A DNA stretch of 42,158 nt, from positions 1 through 42,158 of the forward strand of contig CANRLC010000016.1 in NCBI GenBank assembly GCA_947631405.1. Reading direction: 5' to 3'. Under the pieces are notes generated by a model. It ran no database searches and was not told the origin of the DNA. It saw only the letters and a program-made list of their open reading frames with translations. Within the stretch, counting starts at the first letter, position 1; each line of letters starts with the position of its first letter. The DNA comes from an uncultured Clostridia bacterium (lineage in GTDB: Bacteria > Bacillota > Clostridia > Christensenellales > Aristaeellaceae). Below are positions 15,125 to 23,016 of the stretch, piece after piece. The translations under genes and the position numbers were made by a program.

Positions 15125-15283
15125 TCACTTCTTGCGGCACTCGTAGGAGCCGCACATGCTCTCGTCGCACTGGCCGGAATGGCACTCGCAATTCGGGCAG
15201 ACGCTGATCGCGTCCAGCTGGCAGACGTCGCGGTCGCTGTGATGGCGGCAGGTCTCTACGGAGCAGCGGATGGTCTGGTTCAT
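15125..15283 (-). CDS. DUF1540 cysteine-rich small protein
   Basis: This 52-residue protein has nine cysteines (7, 12, 21, 29, 32, 34, 39, 44, 49) and starts MNQTIRCSVETCRHHSDRD, the DUF1540 signature. The cysteine/histidine spacing suggests zinc binding, but function is unknown. The family is common in Clostridia, including sporulating species. GAGGAGG precedes the ATG at 15283, and it has its own promoter (15347-15375) and terminator. It is divergent from the ATP-grasp gene, sharing promoter space. Confidence 0.88.
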   Translation of the reverse strand: MNQTIRCSVETCRHHSDRDVCQLDAISVCPNCECHSGQCDESMCGSYECRKK

Positions 15284-15346
15284 TGGGGTTTCCTCCTCGT
15301 CAAAGTCTGAGCTTCGCTCGGCCTTAGTGTGGCCGCGCGGCGCGGG

Positions 15347-15397
15347 AATATGCGGCGGCGTTTTGCGCTTGTCAAACCCGCCAAAATGGAATACAAT
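15347..15397. promoter_or_regulatory. Overlapping divergent promoters (DUF1540 and ATP-grasp operon)
   Basis: The plus-strand promoter is TTGTCA (15369-15374), 17 bp, TACAAT (15392-15397). The minus-strand promoter is TTGACA (15375-15370), 17 bp, CATATT (15352-15347). The two -35 hexamers occupy the same bases on opposite strands, so only one polymerase should be able to bind at a time. The minus-strand -10 is weaker. Leaders are about 75 nt (plus) and 57 nt (minus). Confidence 0.75.
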
Positions 15398-15478
15398 AGA
15401 GAAAACGAGCGCGCCCCGCGCATAGGCGCGGGGCCGGGCCGCGATGATAAGGACAAATGAAGAAGCGAGGCGACTGCG

Positions 15479-16483
15479 ATGAGCAGGCTTTCCTATATGC
15501 TGCGCCGCGCGGCGAAGATGGACTACCGCGCGATGCTCAAGACCGCGAACATGCTCCACGCCAAGACGGGCAAGAGCCGCCTGTGGCTGATGGCGGACAT
15601 GGCCCGCTGCGCCGTGCGCTACAACGCGGGCTATGTGGACTACAAGATCGCCGAGATGTACCGGCTCACCGACGCGCAGCGGCGCACGCAGATCACGCGC
15701 GGCATCTCCAACAACATCGTCTCGCGCATGAACGACAAGCGCTTCTGGCACTTCTTTGACAGCAAGGCCGAGTTTAACGAGCTGTTTCGCGCGCAGGTAA
15801 AGCGCGCGTGGCTCGACCTGACGGCCGCCACGCCGGAGCAGTTCGCCGCGTTTTTGCAGGGCAAGGGCGATCTCATCTGCAAGCCGATCGACGGCTCCAG
15901 CGGGCAGGGCATCTTCAAGATCACGCCCGAGGAATACGCCGACCCCGCCGCGCTCTACGACCGCCTCAAAGCCGCGGGCATCGGCATCGTCGAGGAGATC
16001 GTGCGCCAGCACGAGGCGATCAGCGCGCTGTGCCCCACGTCGGTCAACACCATCCGCGTGGCGACGCTGCTGGGCGACAAGCAGGAGGGCATCGTCTACG
16101 CGTATATCCGCATCGGCAACGGCAAGGTGATGGACAACGTCGATTGCGGCGGCATGGCCGCCCCCATCGATCTGGATACCGGCGTCATCTGCGGCGTGGG
16201 CGCGAACAAGGCCGGGGAGACCTACGAAAACCACCCCATGACCGGAAAGCGCATCCCCGGCACGGCCATCCCGTACTGGGAGGAGGTCAAGGCGATGTGC
16301 CTTGCCGCGATGCACGTCGTGCCGCAGGTGCGCTTCGTCGCGTGGGATGTGGCGATCACGCCGGACGGCCCGGTGTTCATCGAGGGCAACTCGTTCCCCA
16401 GCCACGCCATCCCGCAGTTCGCCGCGCACTTCCCGGACGGCATCGGCATCCTGCCGCGCTTCCAGCAGTTCATCGACCTATGA
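15479..16483 (+). CDS. Sugar-transfer-associated ATP-grasp domain protein
   Basis: This 334-residue protein matches the ATP-grasp family associated with sugar transfer (ATPgrasp_ST, PF14397). ATP-binding features are LICKPIDGSSGQGIFKI (Lys plus glycine-rich loop), VEEIVRQHEAI (hinge), and the C-terminal metal site WDVAITPDGPVFIEGNSFPSH. ATP-grasp enzymes join a carboxylate to an amine or thiol through an acyl-phosphate; the substrates here are unknown. The first ~110 residues are basic and helical and are specific to this family. Its stop overlaps the start of the radical SAM gene (ATGA), which implies coupled translation and perhaps a shared product. The ribosome binding site is weak (GCGAGGCG). 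Confidence 0.85.
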   Translation: MSRLSYMLRRAAKMDYRAMLKTANMLHAKTGKSRLWLMADMARCAVRYNAGYVDYKIAEMYRLTDAQRRTQITRGISNNIVSRMNDKRFWHFFDSKAEFNELFRAQVKRAWLDLTAATPEQFAAFLQGKGDLICKPIDGSSGQGIFKITPEEYADPAALYDRLKAAGIGIVEEIVRQHEAISALCPTSVNTIRVATLLGDKQEGIVYAYIRIGNGKVMDNVDCGGMAAPIDLDTGVICGVGANKAGETYENHPMTGKRIPGTAIPYWEEVKAMCLAAMHVVPQVRFVAWDVAITPDGPVFIEGNSFPSHAIPQFAAHFPDGIGILPRFQQFIDL

Positions 16484-17364
16484 GGTGCTCGCTGTGCCCC
16501 CGGCGCTGCGCGGCGGAGCGCGACGAGCGGGGCGGGCGCGGCCTGTGCGGCATGGGCGTCCTTCCCCGCGTGGCGCGCGCCGCGCCACACTTCGGCGAGG
16601 AGCCGTGCATCAGCGGCACGCGCGGCAGCGGCGCGGTGTTCTTTTCCGGCTGCGCGCTGCGCTGCGCCTTTTGCCAGAACGAGGCGATCAGCCACGGCGG
16701 CGCGGGCGAGGACGTGACGCCCGAGCGGCTGGCGGAGATTTTCGCCGAATTGGAAAACACGGGCGTACACAACATCAATCTGGTCACGGCGTCGCACTTC
16801 GCGCCCGCCGTGGCGCAGGCGCTCGCGATCTACCGCCCGAGGATCCCCATCGTCTACAACTGCGGCGGCTACGAGAGCCTCGAGACGCTGCGCCTGCTCG
16901 AGGGGCTGATCGACGTCTACCTGCCCGACTACAAGTACATCGACCCGGCGATGGCGAAGCTGCTCTCCGCCGCGCCGGATTACCCGCAGGTCGCCTTTGA
17001 GGCGATCCGCGAGATGCGCCGCCAGACCGGCCCCGCCGTCTACGATGCGGACGGGCTGCTCCTGCGCGGCACGCACATCCGCCATCTGCTGCTGCCCGGC
17101 CTCTCCGGCGACGCGATGCGCATCCTCACGCGCATCCGCGACGAGCTGCCGGAGGGCACGCCCGTCTCGCTGATGGCGCAGTACGTCCCCTGCGGGCGCG
17201 CGCTGTCGATCCCCGGCATGGGGCGGCGCGTCACGCGGCGGGAATACGCGCGCGTCGAGGCGCATATGCGCGCGCTCGGCCTGCCCGGCTATGTACAGGC
17301 GCTCTCCTCCGCGAGCGACGCCTATGTGCCCGCGTTCGACGGCACGGGCGTGCGCCGGGCGTAA
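16480..17364 (+). CDS. Radical SAM protein, PflX/COG1313-like
   Basis: This 294-residue radical SAM enzyme has the cluster motif Cys58-x3-Cys62-x2-Cys65 in FFSGCALRCAFCQNE. An N-terminal cysteine set (Cys3, Cys6, Cys10, Cys23) in the pattern CxLCPRxC...GLCG is typical of the PflX group of pyruvate-formate-lyase-activase relatives. Later landmarks are INLVTASHFAP, YNCGGYES and DVYLPDYKYIDP. The substrate of this group is not established. It begins within the stop codon of the ATP-grasp gene, so the two are probably made in fixed ratio. The 43-nt gap to the epimerase gene suggests the operon continues. Confidence 0.9.
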   Translation: MRCSLCPRRCAAERDERGGRGLCGMGVLPRVARAAPHFGEEPCISGTRGSGAVFFSGCALRCAFCQNEAISHGGAGEDVTPERLAEIFAELENTGVHNINLVTASHFAPAVAQALAIYRPRIPIVYNCGGYESLETLRLLEGLIDVYLPDYKYIDPAMAKLLSAAPDYPQVAFEAIREMRRQTGPAVYDADGLLLRGTHIRHLLLPGLSGDAMRILTRIRDELPEGTPVSLMAQYVPCGRALSIPGMGRRVTRREYARVEAHMRALGLPGYVQALSSASDAYVPAFDGTGVRRA

Positions 17365-17413
17365 GCCGCTTTATTTCGCATCTTGAATTTCAAATAGAAA
17401 AGGAGCGATGACC

Positions 17414-18364
17414 ATGTTTACAGTCAAGCGCGGCACTTTGGAGGGCTACGGCTACGACCAGATCACGATGGCGGGTGCGGGCCACGAGGTGCGCATCCTG
17501 CCGCAGGCCGGATTCAACCTCTACTACTGGACGTTCGAGGGCGGCGAGCTGCTCATGGAGCCGGTGGACATCACCGTCTTCGGCTCCAAGTACGGCATCC
17601 CCATCCTCTTCCCGACGCCCAACCGCGTCAAGGACGCGACGTTCGTCTGGGAGGGCCAGACGCATGTGATGACCAAGCGCGGCGAAAAGGTGCTGCTGCA
17701 CGGCATCGTCAAGGACGAGACGTTCACCGTGACCGATCTGCGCGCCGAGGCGGACTGCGCCGTATGCGCCGCCGAGATCGCGATCCGCCCCGGCGACGCG
17801 CTCTACGAGGCGTATCCCTTCCCCTGCACGCTGACCGTGACCTACACGCTGCGCGCGGAGGGGCTGCACATGGACGTGCAGGTCAAAAACGACGGCGAGG
17901 CCACCCTGCCCTTCGGCTTCGCCATTCACCCGTACTTCTCCAAGCGCGGCGACGCCAGCCGCGTGTTCCTCACCGTGCCCGTGCGCCGCTACTACGAGAC
18001 GGACGACGCGCTCATCCCCAGCGGGCGCATCCTGCCCGCGACCGAGGGCAAGGTCATCTGGGACAAGCTGCACAGCGTGGAGAGCCTGTACCTTGACAAC
18101 GTGTTCCGCGGCTTGACCTCGGACATGGAGTCGCTGGTGCGCTACGAGGACGTCGATCTGCACATCCGCGCGTCGGACTGCTTCCGCAACGCCGTCGTCT
18201 ACACGCCGCACGACCGCCCGGGCTTCTGCATCGAGCCGCAGACGAACGCGACGAACTTCCTGAATCTCTACGCCGAAGGCCTCGTGGACGAGAGCGGCCT
18301 CATGACGCTGCCCGCGGGCAAGGCGTTTAGCTGCGAGATCGACCTGACCGTCACCAAGCGCTAA
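17414..18364 (+). CDS. Aldose 1-epimerase-family protein (galactose mutarotase-like)
   Basis: This 316-residue protein has the supersandwich beta fold of galactose mutarotases. It contains GIPILFPTPNRV (substrate-site Asn-Arg), LLHGIVKDETF (catalytic-type His), FGFAIHPYF (second His-Pro) and FCIEPQTNATN (the Glu serving as base). It probably interconverts sugar anomers in the cytosol; which sugar is unknown. Two ATGs lie in frame, and I prefer 17414 because AAAGGAG is 8 nt before it, against 2 nt for 17408. It sits 28 bp ahead of pyruvate kinase, consistent with a role in sugar catabolism. Confidence 0.88.
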   Translation: MFTVKRGTLEGYGYDQITMAGAGHEVRILPQAGFNLYYWTFEGGELLMEPVDITVFGSKYGIPILFPTPNRVKDATFVWEGQTHVMTKRGEKVLLHGIVKDETFTVTDLRAEADCAVCAAEIAIRPGDALYEAYPFPCTLTVTYTLRAEGLHMDVQVKNDGEATLPFGFAIHPYFSKRGDASRVFLTVPVRRYYETDDALIPSGRILPATEGKVIWDKLHSVESLYLDNVFRGLTSDMESLVRYEDVDLHIRASDCFRNAVVYTPHDRPGFCIEPQTNATNFLNLYAEGLVDESGLMTLPAGKAFSCEIDLTVTKR

Positions 18365-18392
18365 GACGCGCAGCCGAACAGGAGGACGCGCC

Positions 18393-20162
18393 ATGAGAAA
18401 GACCAAGATCGTATGCACGCTCGGCCCCGCCACCGACAGCGAGGAGATGCTCTCCAAGCTGATGGACGCGGGCATGAACGTCTGCCGCCTGAACATGTCC
18501 CACGGCACCTACGAGGAGACCGCCCGGCGCATCGCGCTCATCAAGCGCCTGCGCGAGCAGAAGGGCATCCCGGTCGCCATCCTGCTGGATACCAAGGGGC
18601 CGGAGGTGCGCACCAAGACCGTCGAGGGCGGCCGCGTGCAGCTCGTCCCCGGCAGCGAGTTCATCCTGACCAGCCGCGAGGTCGCCGGCAGCGAGCGGGA
18701 GGTGTCCATCACCTACCCGCGCATGGTGGAGCTGGTCAGGCCCGGTACCCGCGTGCTCATCGACGACGGCCTGCTCGCGCTCGAGGTCGTGCGCGTGGAG
18801 AGCGGCACGGACATCGTGTGCAGCGTCGTGAACGGCGGCGCGCTCGGCGACCGCAAGGGCATCTCCGTGCCGGACGTCGATCTGCAGATGCCGTCCATCG
18901 GCGAGAAGGATCGCAGCGACATCCTCTTCGGCATCGAGCAGGGCATCGACCTGATCGCCGCTTCCTTCGTCTGCCGCCCGAGCGACGTGCTGACCATCCG
19001 CAAGCTCTGTCAGGACAACGGCGGCGGGCATGTGCGCATCTTCTCCAAGATCGAAAACCGCATGGGCGTGGACAACTTCGACGAGATCCTCAAGGTCTCC
19101 GACGGCATCATGGTCGCGCGCGGCGACCTCGGCGTCGAGGTCGATCTGGAGGAGGTGCCGGTGCTGCAAAAGCAGTTCATCCACAAGTGCAACATCGCCG
19201 CCAAGCCCGTCATCACCGCCACACAGATGCTCGATTCCATGATTCGCAACCCGCGCCCGACGCGCGCCGAGGCCAGCGACGTCGCCAACTCCATCATCGA
19301 CGGCACCGACGCGATCATGCTCTCCGGCGAGACCGCCGCGGGCAAGTATCCGCTCGAGGCCGTGAACACGATGGTGCGCATCGCCAATTACGTCGAGGCG
19401 CGCGGCCCGCATGACGACGGCCACGCCCTGCAGCGGGACATCGTGCAGGCGAACGCGACGCGCACCATCGCGGATGCGGTGTCCTTTGCCTGCGTGGCGA
19501 TGGCCGAGGATCTGGGCGCGACGGCGATCATCACCCCGAGCCACTCCGGCACGACGGCGCGGCAGGTCGCGCGCTTCCATCCAGCGCACCGCGTCATCGC
19601 GCCGACGACCAGCGAGCACACCTACCATCAGCTGGGCATCAGCTACGGCGTCGTGCCGGTCATGATGGAGATGAGCGCGAACACCGACGACATGCTGCAA
19701 GGCGCCGTCGACGTGGCGGAAGCGGCCGGGCTGGTCAAGACGGGCGACGTGGTCATCATCTCCGCGGGCGTCCCCGTGGGCGTCGCCGGCACGACGAACC
19801 TCATCAAGGCGCACATCGTGGGCAACGTGCTGCTGCGCGGCGTGGGCGTCGGCGGGGGAAAGGCGCACGGCAGGGTCTGCAACATCAACACGCTGGCGGA
19901 TCTGGAGAGCAACTTCAAGGACGGCGACGTCATCGTCGCCAAGTCCACGAACGCGGGCATGCTGCCCTACATGCGCAAGGCGGCGGCGGTCGTCGTCGAG
20001 GGCGTGGACGAGGATTGCCACGCCGCCGTCGCCGGGCAGGCACTGGGCCTGCCCGTGGTGCTCGACCGCACCTATCAGGCGGTACACATGCTCAAGCAGA
20101 ACATGGTGGTCACCGTGGACGCCGAGAACGGCTTCGTCATCAACGGCATCGTCAAGAAGTAA
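18393..20162 (+). CDS. pyk: Pyruvate kinase with C-terminal PEP-utilising mobile domain
   Basis: This 589-residue pyruvate kinase catalyses PEP plus ADP to pyruvate plus ATP, the last step of glycolysis. Key segments are MNVCRLNMSHG (active-site Arg and Asn), DTKGPEVRT, IFSKIENRMGVDNFDEIL (catalytic Lys and Glu), VARGDLGVE, and ATQMLDSM...RPTRAEASDVANSI. At about residues 480-589 it has the extra phosphohistidine-type domain common in Bacillota (GKAHGRVCNI, then DEDCHAAVAGQALGLPVV). This explains a length ~110 residues greater than the E. coli enzymes. CAGGAGG is 8 nt before the ATG. A hairpin follows the stop. Confidence 0.97.
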   Translation: MRKTKIVCTLGPATDSEEMLSKLMDAGMNVCRLNMSHGTYEETARRIALIKRLREQKGIPVAILLDTKGPEVRTKTVEGGRVQLVPGSEFILTSREVAGSEREVSITYPRMVELVRPGTRVLIDDGLLALEVVRVESGTDIVCSVVNGGALGDRKGISVPDVDLQMPSIGEKDRSDILFGIEQGIDLIAASFVCRPSDVLTIRKLCQDNGGGHVRIFSKIENRMGVDNFDEILKVSDGIMVARGDLGVEVDLEEVPVLQKQFIHKCNIAAKPVITATQMLDSMIRNPRPTRAEASDVANSIIDGTDAIMLSGETAAGKYPLEAVNTMVRIANYVEARGPHDDGHALQRDIVQANATRTIADAVSFACVAMAEDLGATAIITPSHSGTTARQVARFHPAHRVIAPTTSEHTYHQLGISYGVVPVMMEMSANTDDMLQGAVDVAEAAGLVKTGDVVIISAGVPVGVAGTTNLIKAHIVGNVLLRGVGVGGGKAHGRVCNINTLADLESNFKDGDVIVAKSTNAGMLPYMRKAAAVVVEGVDEDCHAAVAGQALGLPVVLDRTYQAVHMLKQNMVVTVDAENGFVINGIVKK

Positions 20163-20179
20163 TGCATGGAAATAAGCAA

Positions 20180-20205
20180 GGGGGCTTCGCAAAGGCGAGG
20201 CCCCC
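20180..20205 (+). terminator. Stem-loop terminator after pyk
   Basis: GGGGGC-TTCGC and GCGAG-GCCCCC pair around AAAG, 17 bp beyond the pyk stop. The trailing T tract is short (TT), so efficiency may be modest, but no other plus-strand terminator lies downstream before the convergent operon. Confidence 0.6.
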
Positions 20206-20208
20206 TTC

Positions 20209-20241
20209 GGCATGCAAGAAGAGCCGCACTCGGCGGCCCTT
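20209..20241. repeat. 33-bp direct repeat, left copy
   Basis: This stretch is identical over 33 bp to 20452-20484. It begins GGCATGCAAGAAGAGCCGC and contains a GCCGC/GCGGC mini-stem. The right copy is the terminator region of the ABC permease operon. The left copy therefore looks like a duplicate stranded beyond a 210-bp insert. Confidence 0.9.
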
Positions 20242-20451
20242 ATTGGATTATAAACATCTTATTTTTGTCTAATGAATCAGCCTTTTATTTTCAGAGCAAC
20301 AATAGTCTTACATAGTTTGGGATCCGAAGGGTACCTAGGGGCGACCGGAAAGCCCCTAGGTGGGGCGGCGGGGCAAAGCCCCGCGCCTGTTGCGGCCAAA
20401 GAGATTAAGCTCTTAACGAATGCTTGGTTTTATGCGGATCTAAGTTACTCT
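20242..20451. other. 210-bp non-coding segment between direct repeats, with two strong hairpins
   Basis: This fills most of the 325-bp gap between pyk and the ABC transporter. The first ~80 bp are AT-rich with no gene. A 9-bp perfect stem CCTAGGGGC / GCCCCTAGG (20334-20342 and 20352-20360) follows, then GCGGGGC-AAA-GCCCCGC (20368-20384). No open frame with a ribosome binding site, no tRNA and no promoter that I trust is visible. The 33-bp repeats at both ends suggest it entered or was duplicated as a unit. Confidence 0.7.
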
Positions 20452-20484
20452 GGCATGCAAGAAGAGCCGCACTCGGCGGCCCTT
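20452..20484 (-). terminator. Terminator of the amino-acid ABC operon (right copy of 33-bp repeat)
   Basis: On the minus strand, starting just after the permease stop at 20488, AAGGGCCGCCGAGTGCGGCT forms a GCCGC/GCGGC stem followed by CTTCTT. The block is identical to 20209-20241. Confidence 0.6.
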
Positions 20485-20487
20485 TCT

Positions 20488-21273
20488 TTATACCTCCCTG
20501 TTCGCGCGCAGCCTGCGCACGACGCACGAGAGCGTGAAGTTGATCGCAAAATACACCAGAAACGCAAACCCGAAGAGCACGAACACGTCGGTGACGTGAA
20601 TGGTGCCGCGCTCGAAGCGGTCTACCCATGTGCCGTTGTAGGTGTTGGCGGTGCTGATGATGAACTTCGTACAGGCCATCAGCTCGATGGTGACGAGGCC
20701 CGCCAGATAGCTGGAGTCCTTGATGGTGGTGATCATCTGGGAGAGCAGCGTCGGGATGATGTTGCGGAACGCCTGCGGCAGGATGATCAGCGTCATCGTG
20801 TGCAGCGTGCCGAAGCCCTGCGAGTAGGCGGCCTCAAACTGCCCGCGCGCCACGGAGTTCAGCCCGCCGCGGATGATCTCCGCCATGATCGCCGAGGTGA
20901 ACAGCGTGAACGCGACGACCGCCTTGAACAGCGTGCGCACGGCGGCCTCTGAAGGGAGACCCAACAGCTTGACGAACGATTTCGGGATGCCCGGCGCGGG
21001 GAACATGACGAAGCACACGAACATCCAGAGCATCAGCGGCGTGTTGCGGAACAGCTCGACGTAGGCCGAGGTGACCGCGCGCAGTGCGCGCGCCGGGCCG
21101 TGCGTGCAGTAGTTGCGCACGAGGGCGAGCACCGCGCCGAAGATCACGGAGAGGACGATCACGACCAGCGAGATGCCGATGGTGAAGCCCAGCCCCTTGA
21201 GCAGATAGCTCACCACGTCGGGGTTGGAGAGGATGCCGAGGCTGCCGCGCAGATCGGCCATGAAGCTGTCCAT
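20488..21273 (-). CDS. Amino-acid ABC transporter permease (second subunit)
   Basis: This 261-residue polytopic membrane protein is of the HisM/GlnP type. The EAA coupling loop reads EAAYSQGFGTLHTMTLIILPQA, which docks the ATPase. The preceding RGGLNSVARGQ segment and the N-terminal LLKGLGFTIGISL match the polar amino-acid permease superfamily. GGAGG precedes the ATG at 21273, which overlaps the stop of the first permease by one base (TGATG), so they are made as a pair. It forms the heterodimeric channel with that subunit. Confidence 0.94.
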   Translation of the reverse strand: MDSFMADLRGSLGILSNPDVVSYLLKGLGFTIGISLVVIVLSVIFGAVLALVRNYCTHGPARALRAVTSAYVELFRNTPLMLWMFVCFVMFPAPGIPKSFVKLLGLPSEAAVRTLFKAVVAFTLFTSAIMAEIIRGGLNSVARGQFEAAYSQGFGTLHTMTLIILPQAFRNIIPTLLSQMITTIKDSSYLAGLVTIELMACTKFIISTANTYNGTWVDRFERGTIHVTDVFVLFGFAFLVYFAINFTLSCVVRRLRANREV

Positions 21274-21995
21274 CAGGCGCCCACCTCCTCCGCTTCGATC
21301 TGTTGCGCCGTCTGGCGCTCGCGGTCCTTCAGGCGCTTCTCCCATCGGCCCGCGAGGAAGGAGAGCGGATAGCAGATCACAAAGAACAGCGCGCCGCCGA
21401 TCAGGTAGGCCGGGCCGTAGGCGCCGCCCGTGCTGGCGCCGGTGACGAAGTTGTAGGTCGTGGCGATCAGATCCGCGCCGCCGATGATGTACAGGCAGCT
21501 CGTGTTCTTGATGAGCGCCACCATCTGGTTGACCATCGGCGGGAGGATGATCTTGACGGTCTGCGGGAGGATGATGCAGCGCATGGTGTCGGCGTAGCCG
21601 AAGCCCTGCGAGCGCGCCGCGTCGAACTGGCCGAACGGGATGCTCTCGATGCCCGCGCGCACGACCTCGGCGACATACGCGCCGTGGTAGATGCCCAGCG
21701 AGACGAAGCCGATCGTGACCACGGAGATATGCACGCCGGAATACGCCATCGCGTAGTAGAAGAAGCACACCTGCAGGATGAGCGGCGTGTTCTGGAAAAA
21801 CTCCACATACACGCGCGCGACGCGGCGCAGCGCCCGCTTGCCGCTCGTGGCCATCAGGCCGAGCGTAAAGCCGATCACGGCGGCGATCAGCAGGCCGATC
21901 AGCGCGCTTTTCAGCGTGTTGAGCAGGCCGTTGATGAACGTCGCGCGGTATTGCCATACGGTCGCCCACGCGCTTGCGCTGAAGATCGTGCCCAT
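21273..21995 (-). CDS. Amino-acid ABC transporter permease (first subunit)
   Basis: This 240-residue permease pairs with the downstream subunit. Its coupling loop is DAARSQGFGYADTMRCIILPQT, preceded by RAGIESIPFGQ. YVEFFQNTPLILQVCFFYY is the characteristic FRxTP-type segment of the family. The ATG at 21995 has GGGAG at a proper distance. A longer frame to 22070 would run through a hairpin-containing intergenic region. The last ~25 residues are charged and cytosolic. Confidence 0.94.
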   Translation of the reverse strand: MGTIFSASAWATVWQYRATFINGLLNTLKSALIGLLIAAVIGFTLGLMATSGKRALRRVARVYVEFFQNTPLILQVCFFYYAMAYSGVHISVVTIGFVSLGIYHGAYVAEVVRAGIESIPFGQFDAARSQGFGYADTMRCIILPQTVKIILPPMVNQMVALIKNTSCLYIIGGADLIATTYNFVTGASTGGAYGPAYLIGGALFFVICYPLSFLAGRWEKRLKDRERQTAQQIEAEEVGA

Positions 21996-22077
21996 GTCAA
22001 ACTCCCATTGTCTTCTTTGCTGTTCCTTGCGAAAAGACCGGGCGCGCAAGCGCGTCCGGCCTCTTGGCAAACCCTGT

Positions 22078-22111
22078 CACGAAAAGCCGTGATCGCGGGG
22101 CCTTTCGGCCC
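22078..22111 (-). promoter_or_regulatory. Intercistronic hairpins between binding-protein and permease genes
   Basis: Two adjacent stems lie just past the binding-protein stop. On the minus strand they are GGGCC-GAAA-GGCCC with a GNRA tetraloop (22111-22098) and TCACG-GCTTTT-CGTGA (22093-22078). Neither has a long T tract, which suits an attenuating or mRNA-stabilising element. Such elements typically give more binding protein than permease. Confidence 0.6.
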
Positions 22112-22120
22112 GACGGGGTA

Positions 22121-22906
22121 TCAGATGCCCCACTCGGCGGTCATCGCGTCGATGGTGCCGTCCTCCAGCCAGGTGGTAATCAGCTCCTCGATCTTCGGGG
22201 ACAGCTCGCTGCCCTGCTTGGTCGCCACGCCGTACTCCTGCGGCGCAAACGAATCGGCGATGAAGCTGCGGTCGCTGGTCTTGTAGTTGGAGAGGATGGA
22301 CTTATCCACGCAGAAGGCGTCCACGTCTCCGGCGGCCAGCGCCATGGAGATGGCCGGATAATCGTCGAACTCCTTGAAGGTCACGCCTCCGTTGAACGTG
22401 GCAATCTCAAAGGCGTCCGCGTCGAAGTCGTCGATGACGTCCGCCTCGGCCATCGCGGTGGCCAGCGCCTTGGCGGAGGTGGAGCCGCTGGACACGCCCA
22501 CGACCTTATCCTTGAGGCCCGCCAGATCGGCGATGCCGGAGTCGGTGTTCACCAGCACGGTCACGGCGTCCACATAGTAGGGCGTGGAGAAATCCCATTT
22601 CGCCTTGCGCTCGTCGGTGATGGTAAAGGTGGCGATGACGGCGTCCAGATCGTCGTTGTCGAGGTACGGTCCGCGCTGCGCGGCGGTGACGGGGGTGAAC
22701 TCCACGTCGTCATAGCCGAGCGCCTCGCCGAGCTTCTTGGCCAGATCGACCTCAAAGCCGGCGTACTCGTTCGTCGTCTGATCGAGCAGGCTGAAGCCGT
22801 ACAGATCCTGCTTGACGCCCACGCGGAACGTGCCGTCGGCGAGGGCCATCGCGCTCACCGCGCACAGCAGGCAGAGGGCCAGTGCGAACACGAGAAACTT
22901 CTTCAT
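22121..22906 (-). CDS. Amino-acid ABC transporter substrate-binding protein
   Basis: This 261-residue exported protein has a signal peptide ending AMALA-D (about residue 23). I see no lipobox cysteine in the usual context, so it is less clearly a lipoprotein than expected for a Gram-positive. The type II periplasmic fold has the family signature GFEVDLAKKLGEALG, then ATFTITDERKAKWDFSTPYY and VVGVSSGSTSAKAL. This pattern is that of polar amino-acid binders; the ligand (glutamine, glutamate, arginine or another) is not determinable. GGAGG precedes the ATG. Confidence 0.93.
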   Translation of the reverse strand: MKKFLVFALALCLLCAVSAMALADGTFRVGVKQDLYGFSLLDQTTNEYAGFEVDLAKKLGEALGYDDVEFTPVTAAQRGPYLDNDDLDAVIATFTITDERKAKWDFSTPYYVDAVTVLVNTDSGIADLAGLKDKVVGVSSGSTSAKALATAMAEADVIDDFDADAFEIATFNGGVTFKEFDDYPAISMALAAGDVDAFCVDKSILSNYKTSDRSFIADSFAPQEYGVATKQGSELSPKIEELITTWLEDGTIDAMTAEWGI

Positions 22907-22959
22907 AAGAATGCCTCCTTGTCGGAATGTCGTTGGGATGTTGCGTCTATGATCTGCGT

Positions 22960-22986
22960 CCCGGCATCCCTCGGCGAGCGCCGGGG
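22960..22986 (-). promoter_or_regulatory. Intercistronic stem-loop between ABC ATPase and binding-protein genes
   Basis: CCGGC and GCCGG arms with an internal CTCGGCGAG element form a GC-rich hairpin in the 110-bp gap. There is no T tract. It may act as an mRNA processing or stability structure. I see no separate promoter in the gap, so the binding-protein gene appears to be read from the ATPase promoter. Confidence 0.4.
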
Positions 22987-23016
22987 CGGGATCGGGGATC
23001 AGCGAAGGTTTGCGCG

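Noticed and set aside
18351-20213. Minus-strand open frame of 620 codons opposite pyruvate kinase
   Set aside because: It is antisense to a certain pyk gene and its His/Val/Asp-rich composition lacks any recognisable domain.
20242-20451. Possible tRNA or small RNA gene in the pyk-ABC gap
   Set aside because: The stems are isolated hairpins. No cloverleaf, TPsiC loop or CCA end can be drawn, and no promoter is convincing.
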